DNA of 64,000 bases from Bordetella parapertussis (GCA_945865935.1 CAMBFI010000010.1:32271-96270), one strand, 5' to 3'. Counted from the stretch's first letter, positions 33,785 to 42,791 are shown. The notes: generated by a model not told the origin, from the sequence alone. Numbers and translations are program-made.

Positions 33785-34855
33785 TTATTTTGGAAAGGTC
33801 ACCACGTGATCGACGCCTAACCGAATGCCGATCTTTTCACCGACAGCATGATCATGGTGGCTCGGCACATACGCCACTAGTTCAAGACCAGAATCGAGGC
33901 GCAAAGTGTAAAGAAAGTCTGCACCTCTAAAGGTCTTGCGCAGAACAGTCGCTAAAAGTGGGCTTCTATCATCGTGCTGAATGTCATCCGCACGCAGCAG
34001 TACGTCAACGGGCGTACCAACAGGGTCGTGATGATCGTTATCGAGTTGTAGCCGTCCGAGTTCGATTTCGACCGTCGCACCGCTTTGAATCTTTCCCGCG
34101 ACAAACACACCACGACCGATAAAGTCTGCGACATATCGGGTCTTGGGTTGATGGTAAAGCTCGTAGGGCGTGTCCCATTGGACTAAGGTGCCTTGGGACA
34201 TGACGCCAATATGGTCTGCAAGTGCGAAGGCTTCGAATTGATCATGGGTCACGAGCAGGGCGGTGACGCCATTGCTTTTAAGAATGTCTCGCATTTCTGC
34301 GGCAAGACGTTCGCGCAAATCAATGTCAAGGCTTGAAAAAGGTTCGTCGAGCAAAATCAAGTCTGGCTCAGGGGCCATGGCGCGCGCCAAGGCCACCCGC
34401 TGTTGTTGGCCGCCGCTGAGCTCGTGCGGATAGGCATCGGCCTTATCGGCAAGCGAGACGCGTTCTAGCCAAGCCAAACCGACTTCGCGTCGTTTGTTGG
34501 CTGCAAGAGAGCGAAGACCGAAGGTGACGTTATCCAGGACACTGAGGTGTGGGAACAAGGCAAAGTCTTGAAACACCATCCCCACCCGCCGTAGGTTCGG
34601 TGCAACTTGAGTGCGTGACGAGCTGACTACTTTGCCACTGAGCTTTATCTGACCCTCTTGCAGTGCCTCAAAACCGGAAATTGCCCGCAAAATGGTCGAT
34701 TTGCCGCAGCCGGATGGGCCGAGCAGGCAGGCGATGTCCCCTCGCGCTAGACTTAGGCTTAAATCTTCGACAATTGGCATCCAGCCCCGACCGTCCAAGC
34801 GCGGGTAACCGACGCGGACGTGTTCAAGTGAAAGTAGGGGTTGTATCTCATTCAT
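33785..34855 (-). CDS. fbpC: Ferric iron ABC transporter ATP-binding protein FbpC
   Basis: 356 residues from ATG 34855; the 38-residue upstream extension in frame has no start signal and overlaps the divergent permease. Walker A GPSGCGKST, Q-loop MVFQDFALFPH, LSGGQQQRVALARAMA, Walker B LILLDEPFSSLD, switch LLVTHDQFEAFALAD, then a regulatory C-terminal OB-type domain (VDVLLRADDIQHDD). This is the FbpC/FutC class. It is divergent from fbpB-fbpA by 68 bases rather than in line with them, so the three components are split over two transcripts. Confidence 0.9.
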   Translation of the reverse strand: MNEIQPLLSLEHVRVGYPRLDGRGWMPIVEDLSLSLARGDIACLLGPSGCGKSTILRAISGFEALQEGQIKLSGKVVSSSRTQVAPNLRRVGMVFQDFALFPHLSVLDNVTFGLRSLAANKRREVGLAWLERVSLADKADAYPHELSGGQQQRVALARAMAPEPDLILLDEPFSSLDIDLRERLAAEMRDILKSNGVTALLVTHDQFEAFALADHIGVMSQGTLVQWDTPYELYHQPKTRYVADFIGRGVFVAGKIQSGATVEIELGRLQLDNDHHDPVGTPVDVLLRADDIQHDDRSPLLATVLRKTFRGADFLYTLRLDSGLELVAYVPSHHDHAVGEKIGIRLGVDHVVTFPK

Positions 34856-34923
34856 CTTTATAATTTTCGCACTAACTGGGATTTGCTTCCAGAAACCGCG
34901 TTTTAGCCCAGCGACCCATTTCG

Positions 34924-36516
34924 ATGCATCGTGTTGTAGCCCTGATTGCTTTCTTTCTGTCCTTGCCACTACTCGGGCTGCTTATTCCCTTTTTTCACAC
35001 GCAGGGCGGGTCGGTTGCCGCTGATCTTAGCGCACAAGGGACCTTATTGCACCTGTGGGAGTATGTTCTCGGAGATTACCTTGTATCCACCTTTGTTTTA
35101 TTAATCGGGGTAGGTATTGGTATTTTTATACTCGGCGTTGGCAACGCGTGGTTGGTTGCAAACTATCAGTTCCCTGGAAAAAGAATATTTGAATGGGCGT
35201 TAATTCTGCCGCTCGCGATACCCACTTATGTCATGGCCTATCTTTTTGTGGATGTACTGCAATTCGCAGGGCCTGTACAAACGGTGTTGCGGGAGATGTT
35301 AGGCCTAGAGAGCTTGTGGTTCTTCCCTGACCCTCGCTCTCTGGGTGGCGCGATGTGGTCCTTTTCTTTCTGCCTGTACCCCTATGTGTATTTGATTGCA
35401 CGCACAGCGTTTCTGGATCGGAGTGGTCGTCTCTCGGAGGCGGCTGAAACGCTTGGCTATAGCGGCACGCAAGCTTTTTTTCGACTCGTGTTGCCGATGG
35501 CTCGACCTGCGATTTTTGCAGGGATGGCGCTAGCACTGATGGAGGTGCTAGCAGATTATGGCGCCGTCTCTTACTTTGGCGTTGAGACATTCGCGACGGG
35601 CATCTTTAAAGCATGGCTGTCTTTTAGCGACCGGTTAGCGGCTGTGCAGCTATCGCTGGGTTTGTTGGTTTTTGTAGGCTTGATTTTTTATATTGAGCAA
35701 AGTAATCGTGCGCGCTTGCGCTATGCGAGCTCTGGGGTGATTCAGCGCGCGGTTCTACCCAAGTCTTTACGAGGTCGTAAAGCATTGTGGGCTGTTGCTT
35801 TTTGTGCAGCCACGCTGATGTGCGCCTTTATTGTTCCGGTACTCGCCTTGATTAATTTGTTGTGGCAACAGGGCTTGAGCATTGATGTCCGTTACGCTGA
35901 ATGGTTGACCAATTCGTTTTGGCTGGCGTGCGTGACTGCGTTGATCTCGGTCGCGTGTGCGGTTGCGCTGGCCTACGCGGCACGTTTAACTAAAAGTAGA
36001 ACCCTTGTCTGGGCGAATCGATTGCTCGGATTAGGGTATGCCTTGCCAGGTGCGGTGTTGGCGGTTGGCATTTTGTCGTTTCTTGGCTTGATGCAGGCTG
36101 CTTGGATCCTGTCTGCGACTTCCTGGGTGTTGATTTACGCGTATTTGATCCGTTTTTTGTCATCAAGCCTGCAAAGTGTTGAGACCGGCTTGTCACGCAT
36201 TACGCCCTCCATGGATGGCACGGCAGCCCTGCTCGGTGCAACGCCCTTACAGACGATGCGCGATGTCCATTTTCCGTTGCTCAAGCGCAGTTTGTTGACC
36301 GCGGGTCTGTTCGTATTTGTCGATGTGATGAAAGAGTTGCCTGCAACCCTATTGTTGCGTCCCTTTAATTTCGACACGCTAGCCGTCGCCACCTATCAGC
36401 TGGCCGCCGACGAACGCTTGGCTGAGCTCGCATTGCCGTCCCTAACCATTGTGTTGGCAGGGCTTGTTCCGGTGATTGTGCTGTCTAGAGCGATGTCGAT
36501 TTCAAAACGGTATTGA
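34924..36516 (+). CDS. fbpB: Ferric iron ABC transporter permease FbpB (fused two-domain)
   Basis: 530 residues, twelve or so hydrophobic helices in two permease repeats. The first EAA loop is EAAETLGYSGTQAFFRLVLP, the second GTAALLGATPLQTMRDVHFP. LPLAIPTYVMAYLFVDVLQFAGP and MKELPATLLLRPFNFDTLAV are landmarks of FbpB/FutB iron permeases. No clear ribosome site precedes the ATG at 34924. The stop codon at 36514 falls inside the Fur box that precedes fbpA. Confidence 0.92.
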   Translation: MHRVVALIAFFLSLPLLGLLIPFFHTQGGSVAADLSAQGTLLHLWEYVLGDYLVSTFVLLIGVGIGIFILGVGNAWLVANYQFPGKRIFEWALILPLAIPTYVMAYLFVDVLQFAGPVQTVLREMLGLESLWFFPDPRSLGGAMWSFSFCLYPYVYLIARTAFLDRSGRLSEAAETLGYSGTQAFFRLVLPMARPAIFAGMALALMEVLADYGAVSYFGVETFATGIFKAWLSFSDRLAAVQLSLGLLVFVGLIFYIEQSNRARLRYASSGVIQRAVLPKSLRGRKALWAVAFCAATLMCAFIVPVLALINLLWQQGLSIDVRYAEWLTNSFWLACVTALISVACAVALAYAARLTKSRTLVWANRLLGLGYALPGAVLAVGILSFLGLMQAAWILSATSWVLIYAYLIRFLSSSLQSVETGLSRITPSMDGTAALLGATPLQTMRDVHFPLLKRSLLTAGLFVFVDVMKELPATLLLRPFNFDTLAVATYQLAADERLAELALPSLTIVLAGLVPVIVLSRAMSISKRY

Positions 36517-36528
36517 TAATCATTCTCA
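36514..36528. promoter_or_regulatory. Fur box upstream of fbpA
   Basis: TGATAATCATTCTCA matches the 7-1-7 Fur consensus TGATAATNATTATCA at all but one position. It overlaps the fbpB stop codon and lies 42 bases before the fbpA start, so iron probably represses an internal promoter for the binding protein. Confidence 0.85.
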
Positions 36529-36569
36529 TTTGATGTATTCTACTCGTAGTTGTCCGAATAGGACTTTTC

Positions 36570-37685
36570 ATGAGTAGCAAAATGCGTAGCAAAATCAATA
36601 CCAAAGTAGGTGCATTGCCTGGTCGGCATCACGCGGCAACTCAGCCCGTGCGTTATTTAGCAGGCCTTTTTCTGTTGGCTGCTTCCGCTTCTTTATCACC
36701 CGCATGGGCGGATAAGCCAGCTGAGCTCAACCTGTACTCTGCGCGTCACTACCATACGGACGAAGCGCTGTATAACGACTTCACGAAGACGACTGGTATC
36801 AAAATTAACCGTATCGAAGCCTCCGACAACGCGGTCATTGAACGGCTAAAAAGCGAGGGCGCAAAAAGCCCGGCCGATGTCATTTTGCTTGTGGACGCTG
36901 CTAGGCTGTGGCGTGCCGAAACAGATGGCCTCTTCCAAGCGACGCAGTCCGATTACTTAAACGCACGTATCCCCGCAAATCTTCGCTCGTCGGTACAGCC
37001 TGAAGGGGTGAAGTGGTTTGGTTTTTCTACGCGCGCACGGGTCATTGTCTATAACAAGGCACGTATGCAGGCCAGCGATATCGATAGTTACGAAAAACTT
37101 GCAGAGCCGCGTAACAAGGGACAGGTTTGCACACGATCCGGATCTCACCCCTACATGCTGTCACTCGTTGGTGCAATGATCGATCGCGAGGGAGTTCCGG
37201 CGACAGAAGCCTGGGCCCGCGGTATGGTCACGAACATGGCACGTGCGCCACGTGGCGGCGATACGGACCAGATTAAGTCGGTCGCTTCAGGTGAGTGCGG
37301 CGTTGCGCTGACGAACTCATACTATTTTGTGCGTATGCTGCGTTCAAAAAAGCCTGAGGATCAAGCGCTGATCGCAAAGCTTGGTTTCGTGTGGCCTAAC
37401 CAAAAAACGAGCGGTACGCATATTAATATTGCGGGCGGTGGCGTGGCAAAAAATGCACCTCATCCAGAAGCCGCTAAAAAATTCCTTGAATACTTAGCTA
37501 GCGATGCTGCGCAAGCTTACTTTGCTGACGGTAACAACGAATGGCCCGTGGTCACGAGCGTCAAAGTTGAGAACGACGGGCTCGCCAAGCTTGGACCTTT
37601 TAAGGTAGAAAATGTATCTGTGGCGGCGATGGGACGTAATCAAATCGAAGCACAAAAAATTCTTGATCGTGCGCGTTTCAAATAG
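36570..37685 (+). CDS. fbpA: Ferric iron-binding periplasmic protein FbpA/FutA
   Basis: 371 residues; ATG 36570 with AGGA seven bases before. The N-terminal extension of about 26 hydrophilic residues precedes a signal peptide core (YLAGLFLLAASASLSPAWA) cut near residue 47. LNLYSARHYHTDEALY is the FutA/FbpA opening. The paired tyrosines Tyr251-Tyr252 in TNSYYFVRM are the iron ligands, with Tyr61-His62 nearby. The presence of these ligands and the Fur box make ferric iron the confident substrate, in contrast to the importer at 1-3670. Confidence 0.93.
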   Translation: MSSKMRSKINTKVGALPGRHHAATQPVRYLAGLFLLAASASLSPAWADKPAELNLYSARHYHTDEALYNDFTKTTGIKINRIEASDNAVIERLKSEGAKSPADVILLVDAARLWRAETDGLFQATQSDYLNARIPANLRSSVQPEGVKWFGFSTRARVIVYNKARMQASDIDSYEKLAEPRNKGQVCTRSGSHPYMLSLVGAMIDREGVPATEAWARGMVTNMARAPRGGDTDQIKSVASGECGVALTNSYYFVRMLRSKKPEDQALIAKLGFVWPNQKTSGTHINIAGGGVAKNAPHPEAAKKFLEYLASDAAQAYFADGNNEWPVVTSVKVENDGLAKLGPFKVENVSVAAMGRNQIEAQKILDRARFK

Positions 37686-37716
37686 ACACGGCCTCGGCTC
37701 AGGATCTAGCTCGCAT

Positions 37717-37748
37717 AAAAAAGGCCTCGCTTAGCGAGGCCTTTTTTT
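37717..37748. terminator. Rho-independent bidirectional terminator
   Basis: Stem AAGGCCTCGCT/AGCGAGGCCTT with a very small loop, flanked by an A run (37717-37722) and a T run (37742-37748). Ends the fbpB-fbpA transcript and, on the other strand, the gene ending at 37784. Confidence 0.93.
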
Positions 37749-37783
37749 ATAGAGTCAGCGGTGGCCCACTCTATTGTTCTGCC

Positions 37784-39157
37784 TTAGGCGCCCCAAGGAC
37801 GGATTGCAGCTTTGAGTTTCTTGTAGCCATCGATATAGCGTGGGCGTTCGTCCGCATAAATCTTATCGAAGGTTGCAAGTTGTGCATCAAGCCAGTCAGC
37901 CAATTGCTTGTTGCCTGGGTTTGCCGCTTTGTAGGCTTCGTTGATTAGAACAAAATGGATACGTGGGTCGTAAGGCTGCTTTTCTCCACCAACCGTTTCG
38001 TCGCCGTCTAGCAAACGTAGAAGCATTGCATCGGCGGAACCGAGTGTTTGCTCATAAATCGGTGCGCCGTGGACGCGGTACATGACGCTGGTCATGTCTT
38101 TGCCGTTGGTCATGGTGTAACCCATTTCTGTCCAGAGTTTCTTCATGTCGACTTTTGCGCCAACCTTATCCAGCACGATCTGGCCCCAGTCGCGCAAGAC
38201 ATCGGGTGCATCCGCCATCAAGTCGGTCAGACGATCGCCGTCGAGGTCCGTTGCGTAAACGATGCAAGGGCGTTGACGAATCATGTCATGCAGGAGCAGA
38301 CCAAAGTTGGTGTCGGAGATGTGCTCGTATATATCACCACCCCAGTTTTCCATGCCAGCCTTGAAGTCTTTTGGCAGGCAGGCAACGATTGCATCAACGT
38401 TAGCGCGGTGTTCTTCGTAGGCGTCCACTGTGTATTGACGCTTGAGCTTGAACTTTGTCCCTTGGAGCAACCAACGCATGATGCCGGCGTTGATCGCGTC
38501 TTCTTGTGCCTGAGTAGGCTTGGTTGCGACGCGGCCGATTTGACCTGTCTCGTGAACCATCTTCAGGAACAGACGCGCAGCGTAGGCCATGCGCACACCT
38601 GGGGTGTTCATCTCAGAGTGGATCACGCCCGTTGCGGGATCAACTTTGAATTTCTTTTTGTCTTGCGAGTAGGGCAGACCGGGCATAAAACGGATGCTGG
38701 TGATGCCACCGTAAGGGCGCACGTTGCAATACACGCCTGCGGCAGTGCGCAGGGGAGCGTTTGCCGATTTGCCGTTCACAACCACTTTTTTGCCGCCTTC
38801 ATTGACCATAAAGTCGCCAGCGGTTGACCACTTCAGTGCGGTGTAATCGAGCTTGCCGAACCACTCGAGTGATTCCAGCTTGGAGTCATGGCGGAACTGC
38901 GCCATCATCGGGACGCCTAGAAAGGGCAGGCCGAGCACGTCGAGTGCCATCAGGGTGCCGTTCAGCGCGAACATGTCGGTGAAGGCGTGCGCCACGGGCT
39001 TGACGCCACCATGGGTATTGCCGCCTTCCCAGATGATCGCATCGGGACATCCAGCGGGCTTGGCTGATGAGCGCTTGTAGATACCGTCAAGCATCTTGAA
39101 AAGATCGCCGTTTTGTTCTTCTTGGGCGATTTTTAGCAAATCCAAATGTTGTGTCAT
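37784..39157 (-). CDS. Hypothetical protein of 457 residues, family not recognised
   Basis: A well-formed gene: ATG 39157 with GAGG about nine bases before, Burkholderiales-like codon use throughout, terminator after it. No signal peptide and no long hydrophobic segment, so probably cytoplasmic. Readable conserved-looking blocks are CPDAIIWEGGNTHGGVKPVAH near residue 38-58, GVYCNVRPYGGITSIRFMPG near 140-160, ENWGGDIYEHISDTNFGLLL, YATDLDGDRLTDLMADAPD and YRVHGAPIYEQTLGSADA. The Asp-rich DLDGDRLTD and Gly/His-rich stretches could be metal or phosphate sites, but I do not recognise a family and assign no function. Monocistronic, between the iron operon and the YeeE/YedE pair. Confidence 0.7.
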   Translation of the reverse strand: MTQHLDLLKIAQEEQNGDLFKMLDGIYKRSSAKPAGCPDAIIWEGGNTHGGVKPVAHAFTDMFALNGTLMALDVLGLPFLGVPMMAQFRHDSKLESLEWFGKLDYTALKWSTAGDFMVNEGGKKVVVNGKSANAPLRTAAGVYCNVRPYGGITSIRFMPGLPYSQDKKKFKVDPATGVIHSEMNTPGVRMAYAARLFLKMVHETGQIGRVATKPTQAQEDAINAGIMRWLLQGTKFKLKRQYTVDAYEEHRANVDAIVACLPKDFKAGMENWGGDIYEHISDTNFGLLLHDMIRQRPCIVYATDLDGDRLTDLMADAPDVLRDWGQIVLDKVGAKVDMKKLWTEMGYTMTNGKDMTSVMYRVHGAPIYEQTLGSADAMLLRLLDGDETVGGEKQPYDPRIHFVLINEAYKAANPGNKQLADWLDAQLATFDKIYADERPRYIDGYKKLKAAIRPWGA

Positions 39158-39309
39158 GAGCGAAAAGCCTCAAATTTGATAGGTGAGTAAAGATACTGAA
39201 TCCATCTCGGATTATCGCACTACTACGCGGCGAGACCAAGTTGAGTTCGCTTGTCGCTCGCCGTCCGGTTGGTGAAGGCGAACTTCATTCTGAACTTAGA
39301 GCAGCCCGA

Positions 39310-39323
39310 TTGACTTATATCAA
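39310..39323. promoter_or_regulatory. FNR-type box TTGACTTATATCAA upstream of the YeeE/YedE genes
   Basis: One mismatch to TTGAT-N4-ATCAA, centred about 106 bases before the start at 39422. It is followed at once by the small repeat AATGC-AAAA-GCATT and a very AT-rich stretch (39336-39400) that may hold the promoter or a sulfide-responsive operator. Confidence 0.45.
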
Positions 39324-39421
39324 TGCAAAAGCATTAAAAATCTATTAATTTATCTTTTAATAAAATGTAATTATATATATTAAGCAAAGTAATTATTAGT
39401 CATTGATAAAGGAGAGCATGA

Positions 39422-39973
39422 ATGGCAACTCGAAAGCAAATCGACGGGGTGAGCAGCGCTTCATCGCGTTGGACCCCATACCTCGCCGGAGTCGGAATCG
39501 GTGTTCTTAGCTGGATCGTCTTCGTCGTAGTGGCGAATCCAATTGGCATCACAACATCAATTGGACAAATTGCCGGGGGTGTCATGAATCCAATCATTGG
39601 TTCAGAAGCCGTGTCAACCAATGCTTATTGGCAGACTAATGTCATGAAACTTGACTACGGCACCTTGTTTTTAATTGGAACCTTCTTTGGTGCCTTAGCG
39701 TCGTCGTTGATATCCCGTACGTTTGTGATTGAAACAATACCCACAGTATGGTTAGAGCGCTTTGGGCCATCTAAGGTGAAGCGCTACACCGCTGCGATCG
39801 TTGGTGGTGCACTAGCAATGTATGGCGCGCGCATGGCCGGCGGCTGTACGAGTGGCAATGGGATCTCGCAAGGCTTGCAGCTAGCCGTGGTTGGCTGGAC
39901 ATTTCTAATGGTCATGTTCACCTCGGGCCTGATCACTGCGGCGATCATGTTTCGTCCCAAGCAATCCAAGTAA
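39422..39973 (+). CDS. YeeE/YedE family membrane protein (first of a pair)
   Basis: 183 residues; ATG 39422 with AAAGGAGAG six bases before. Four to five hydrophobic helices. GARMAGGCTSGNGISQG near residues 138-154 carries the conserved Cys motif of YeeE/YedE (PF04143) proteins, which conduct thiosulfate or other sulfur anions. Short members like this and the next gene are each half of the full YeeE and probably assemble as a heteromer, as PmpA/PmpB do. Preceded by an AT-rich regulatory region. Confidence 0.92.
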   Translation: MATRKQIDGVSSASSRWTPYLAGVGIGVLSWIVFVVVANPIGITTSIGQIAGGVMNPIIGSEAVSTNAYWQTNVMKLDYGTLFLIGTFFGALASSLISRTFVIETIPTVWLERFGPSKVKRYTAAIVGGALAMYGARMAGGCTSGNGISQGLQLAVVGWTFLMVMFTSGLITAAIMFRPKQSK

Positions 39974-40005
39974 GTGCCTCTACATAAACATTCAGGAGAA
40001 CAATA

Positions 40006-40551
40006 ATGTTTCCAATTAAAGGCGAAGCCGCCTTGATGCTCGCGGTTGTATTTGGTTTTGCGTTCGGATGGCTATTGCACCGAGGAAAAGTCACAAGCTA
40101 CAACGTCATCGTTAACCAGTTTCGTTTCCGTGATTTCACAGTATTGAAAGTGATGATGACCGCAATCATTGTTGGTGGCGTGGGTGTCCTAGTGCTCAAA
40201 GATGTTGGGTTGGCCAAACTGCATATCCGTGACGCGAATATGCTGGGAACCATCGTGGGCGCTGCCATGTTTGGTGTGGGTATGGTCTTGTATGGTTACT
40301 GCCCAGGCACGGGTGTCGCCGCTGTAGCAACGGGGAGTGTGCATGCACTGATTGGTGTGGTTGGAATGCTTATCGGTGCAATTCTGTATGCGTTTTCTTT
40401 CTCTTGGGTGAAGGCCAATATCCTTTCGGTATGGGCTCTCGGTAAAGTCAGCCTGCCGCAACTATGGGGAGTGTCGCCTTGGACGCTGTATGGCGCGCTA
40501 GCTGTTGGAGCTGGGCTGTTGTTCTACTGGGTAGAGAAACAAAAGAACTAG
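40006..40551 (+). CDS. YeeE/YedE family membrane protein (second of a pair)
   Basis: 181 residues, CAGGAGAA before ATG 40006. Four to five hydrophobic helices; GYCPGTGVAAVATG near residues 98-111 is the second conserved Cys motif of the family, and GWLLHRGKVTSYNVIVNQ near the N-terminus is typical of the PmpB half. 32 bases after the first YeeE/YedE gene, same operon. Role: import or export of thiosulfate/sulfane-sulfur anions, inferred from the family. Confidence 0.92.
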   Translation: MFPIKGEAALMLAVVFGFAFGWLLHRGKVTSYNVIVNQFRFRDFTVLKVMMTAIIVGGVGVLVLKDVGLAKLHIRDANMLGTIVGAAMFGVGMVLYGYCPGTGVAAVATGSVHALIGVVGMLIGAILYAFSFSWVKANILSVWALGKVSLPQLWGVSPWTLYGALAVGAGLLFYWVEKQKN

Positions 40552-40578
40552 CCAACAGTCGTCCCCTTAATTAGGGGT

Positions 40579-40605
40579 AGCGAGGGTGCTGAATAGCAGC
40601 CCTCG
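40579..40605. other. Hairpin between convergent YeeE/YedE and monooxygenase genes
   Basis: Arms GCGAGGGTGCT and AGCAGCCCTCGC (one bulged base) around GAAT. No T tract on either strand, so it is a weak terminator candidate; a second small palindrome CCCCTTAATTAGGGG lies just before it (40563-40577). Confidence 0.4.
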
Positions 40606-40615
40606 CAAAAGCTAT

Positions 40616-42217
40616 CTAGGCCGGCGTGAACTCAAAGCCCTTGAAGTTGCTTTGGGTGACGTCATCGCAAATCTTGCGATAGTGAGCGAGCCCGCCTGCA
40701 TAGGGCATAAATACGCGCGGCTTGCCGGGGACGTTTGCACCCAGATACCAAGAGTGCTTGACCGTGGGCAGTAGCGTTGCGTTGGCTGCCCGATCCACCT
40801 CTGCTTGCCACGAGTCACCGGATTGCTCGGTCGTTTCAATCACGGCCAGGTGATTGTTTTCCATGTGCTTGATGCAGTTTGTAATCCACTCCACGTGCTG
40901 CTCAATCGCAGGTGGCATATTGCAAAGCACAGAGGGGCTTCCAGGGCCCGTGATGGTGAACATGTTTGGAAAGCCTGGGACTTGCAGGCCAAGATAGGTG
41001 CGCGGTCCAGCATGCCAGTACTCTTTGAGTTTGCGGTTATCGCGGCCAGTAATGTCGAGTTTGAGCAGCGAACCCGTCATCGCGTCAAAGCCTGTCGCAA
41101 AAACAATGACGTCTGCTTGAACTTCCTGAGTCGATGTCTTAACGCCTTGAGCAGTAATGCGCTCGAGCGGTGTCTTGCGAATATTCACCAAGGTGACGTT
41201 GTCGCGGTTAAACGCTTCGAAATAGCCTGAATCAATCGGCGGACGTTTCGCTGCGAAGGGATGATCAATATCAGCGAGATCCTCGGCAACCGTTGGATCC
41301 TTAACAATCTCTTTAATTTTTCCGCGCAGGAACTCTGCAGCCGTTTCGTTTGCTGCGGCACTCGTCAATATGTCGCGGTAGAGGGCGCGAAACTGAAAGC
41401 CACCCATCTTCCATTTTTCTTCAAAGGCCTTGAGCCGCTCTGTTTCGGGTACATCGAGGGCAGAGACGTCGTCGATATAAAAACCGTGGCCATTTGTGTT
41501 GGTGGTCATGATTTTATAAATGTCAGCCGCGTGCTGCTTGGCATACGTTTTAAATTCGGGTGTCAGTGGTGCATTGCGAGCAGGGAGGCTGTAGTTGGGT
41601 GTGCGTTGAAACACGGTCAGGTGCTTGGCCGTTGACGCAATCACAGGCGTGGCTTGAATGCCTGTAGAGCCAGTGCCGATGAGCGCGACTCGCTTGCCGG
41701 TGAAATCTACACCCTCATGCGGCCACTGACCTGTGTGATACCACTCACCTTTAAAGTCGGCCAAGCCTTCAATCTTTGGAAGGTTTGCGGAAGAGAGGCA
41801 ACCCACCGCAGTGATGAGATACTTGGCGTTGTACTCTTTACCATCCTCGGTCTTGATGTTCCAGCGGTTGGTGGCGACATCAAAGTGCGCTTGAGACATG
41901 CGCGTGTTTAATTCAATGTCCGAACGCAGCTTAAGCTTGTCTGCGACAAAGTTCAGATAGCGCAAAATTTCTGGCTGTTGTGGGTAACGCTCAGACCACT
42001 CCCACTCATTGACTAAATCTTTTGAGAAGTAGTACATGTAAGTGTGGCTTTCGGAGTCGCAACGTGCGCCAGGGTAACGATTCCAGAACCAGGTGCCGCC
42101 CACACCGCTCGCCGCGTCGAGCACTTTAGCGTTCAGGCCAAGCTTGTCGCGCAGGCTATAGAGTTGATACATGCCCGAAAATCCGGACCCGATGATGATG
42201 GCGTCTAATTTTTCCAT
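40616..42217 (-). CDS. Flavin-containing (Baeyer-Villiger type) monooxygenase
   Basis: 533 residues. FAD-binding GSGFSG near residue 10, the type I Baeyer-Villiger fingerprint FKGEWYHTGQWP at 155-166 (FxGxxxHxxxWP), and the NADPH-binding GTGSTG at 181-186. VFATGFDAMTG in the last third is also conserved. It resembles cyclohexanone/phenylacetone monooxygenases: inserts oxygen next to a carbonyl, giving an ester or lactone, using NADPH and O2. No esterase sits beside it; the class C-type hydrolase at 43703 is the nearest candidate. Followed on the same strand (upstream) by the RidA-like gene, 106 bases apart. Confidence 0.93.
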   Translation of the reverse strand: MEKLDAIIIGSGFSGMYQLYSLRDKLGLNAKVLDAASGVGGTWFWNRYPGARCDSESHTYMYYFSKDLVNEWEWSERYPQQPEILRYLNFVADKLKLRSDIELNTRMSQAHFDVATNRWNIKTEDGKEYNAKYLITAVGCLSSANLPKIEGLADFKGEWYHTGQWPHEGVDFTGKRVALIGTGSTGIQATPVIASTAKHLTVFQRTPNYSLPARNAPLTPEFKTYAKQHAADIYKIMTTNTNGHGFYIDDVSALDVPETERLKAFEEKWKMGGFQFRALYRDILTSAAANETAAEFLRGKIKEIVKDPTVAEDLADIDHPFAAKRPPIDSGYFEAFNRDNVTLVNIRKTPLERITAQGVKTSTQEVQADVIVFATGFDAMTGSLLKLDITGRDNRKLKEYWHAGPRTYLGLQVPGFPNMFTITGPGSPSVLCNMPPAIEQHVEWITNCIKHMENNHLAVIETTEQSGDSWQAEVDRAANATLLPTVKHSWYLGANVPGKPRVFMPYAGGLAHYRKICDDVTQSNFKGFEFTPA

Positions 42218-42323
42218 GGAGAGCTAGTCTTTTCTATATAACGATTAACGGAATAAACACGTTGTGGATGAGGTAAATAGTACCTTAAGCGGTGCAGCTA
42301 TTACGCTGTCGCTGGCGGTTGGC

Positions 42324-42791
42324 TCAATGCCCCTCTGCGATCTGGATAATTGCTTCGACCTCTACGGTCATGCCGTTGGGAAGTGAACCCATGCCCACGG
42401 CAGAGCGCGCATGTTTGCCGCGCTCTCCTAGCACTTCGACGAGAACGTCGGAGCAACCATTGATGACTTTCGGATGTTCACCAAAATCTGGCTCGGCATT
42501 GACCATCCCAAGCAGTTTGACCACGGCCTCCACATGATTGAGCGAGCCCACGGCAACGCGAATCGTTGCGAGGAGCTGCAGTCCTACGGAGCGCGCGTCG
42601 GCGTAGGCGCGCTCGACTGAGCAATCACGACCCAGTCGACCGATGCTGATTTTTCCGTTAGCGTCTCTCGGACCTTGACCGGAGAGGTACAGAAGTTGCC
42701 CGACTCTGCGCCATGGCAGAAAGTTGGCGATTGGGGCGGGTGGCGTCGGCAGTTGAATCCCGAGCTCGACTAAGCGTTCTTCAGGTGTCAT
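42324..42791 (-). CDS. RidA/YjgF-like protein (atypical)
   Basis: 155 residues. YjgF/UK114-type fold of the YjgF_endoribonc branch, with an N-terminal extension (LGIQLPTPPAPIANFLPWRR) and QLLYLSGQGPRDANG. It ends with MTVEVEAIIQI. True RidA enzymes deaminate 2-aminoacrylate with an arginine in the C-terminal RxxVEV-type motif; here the motif reads PNGMTVEVEAI without that Arg, so another activity is likely. Divergent from the crotonase gene by 113 bases. Confidence 0.85.
   Translation of the reverse strand: MTPEERLVELGIQLPTPPAPIANFLPWRRVGQLLYLSGQGPRDANGKISIGRLGRDCSVERAYADARSVGLQLLATIRVAVGSLNHVEAVVKLLGMVNAEPDFGEHPKVINGCSDVLVEVLGERGKHARSAVGMGSLPNGMTVEVEAIIQIAEGH

Noticed and set aside
33785..34969. 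Longer 394-residue start for FbpC
   Set aside because: The extra 38 residues have no homology-like content, no ribosome site, and overlap the divergent fbpB start.
38048..38827. 259-codon plus-strand open frame inside the 457-residue gene
   Set aside because: Antisense to a well-formed gene, rich in Cys/His/Val with no family motif; a shadow of the codon bias on the other strand.
37784..39157. Isocitrate/isopropylmalate dehydrogenase identity for the unknown protein
   Set aside because: DLDGDRLTD and VHGAP are faintly similar to blocks of that family, but the N-terminal and substrate motifs are absent.
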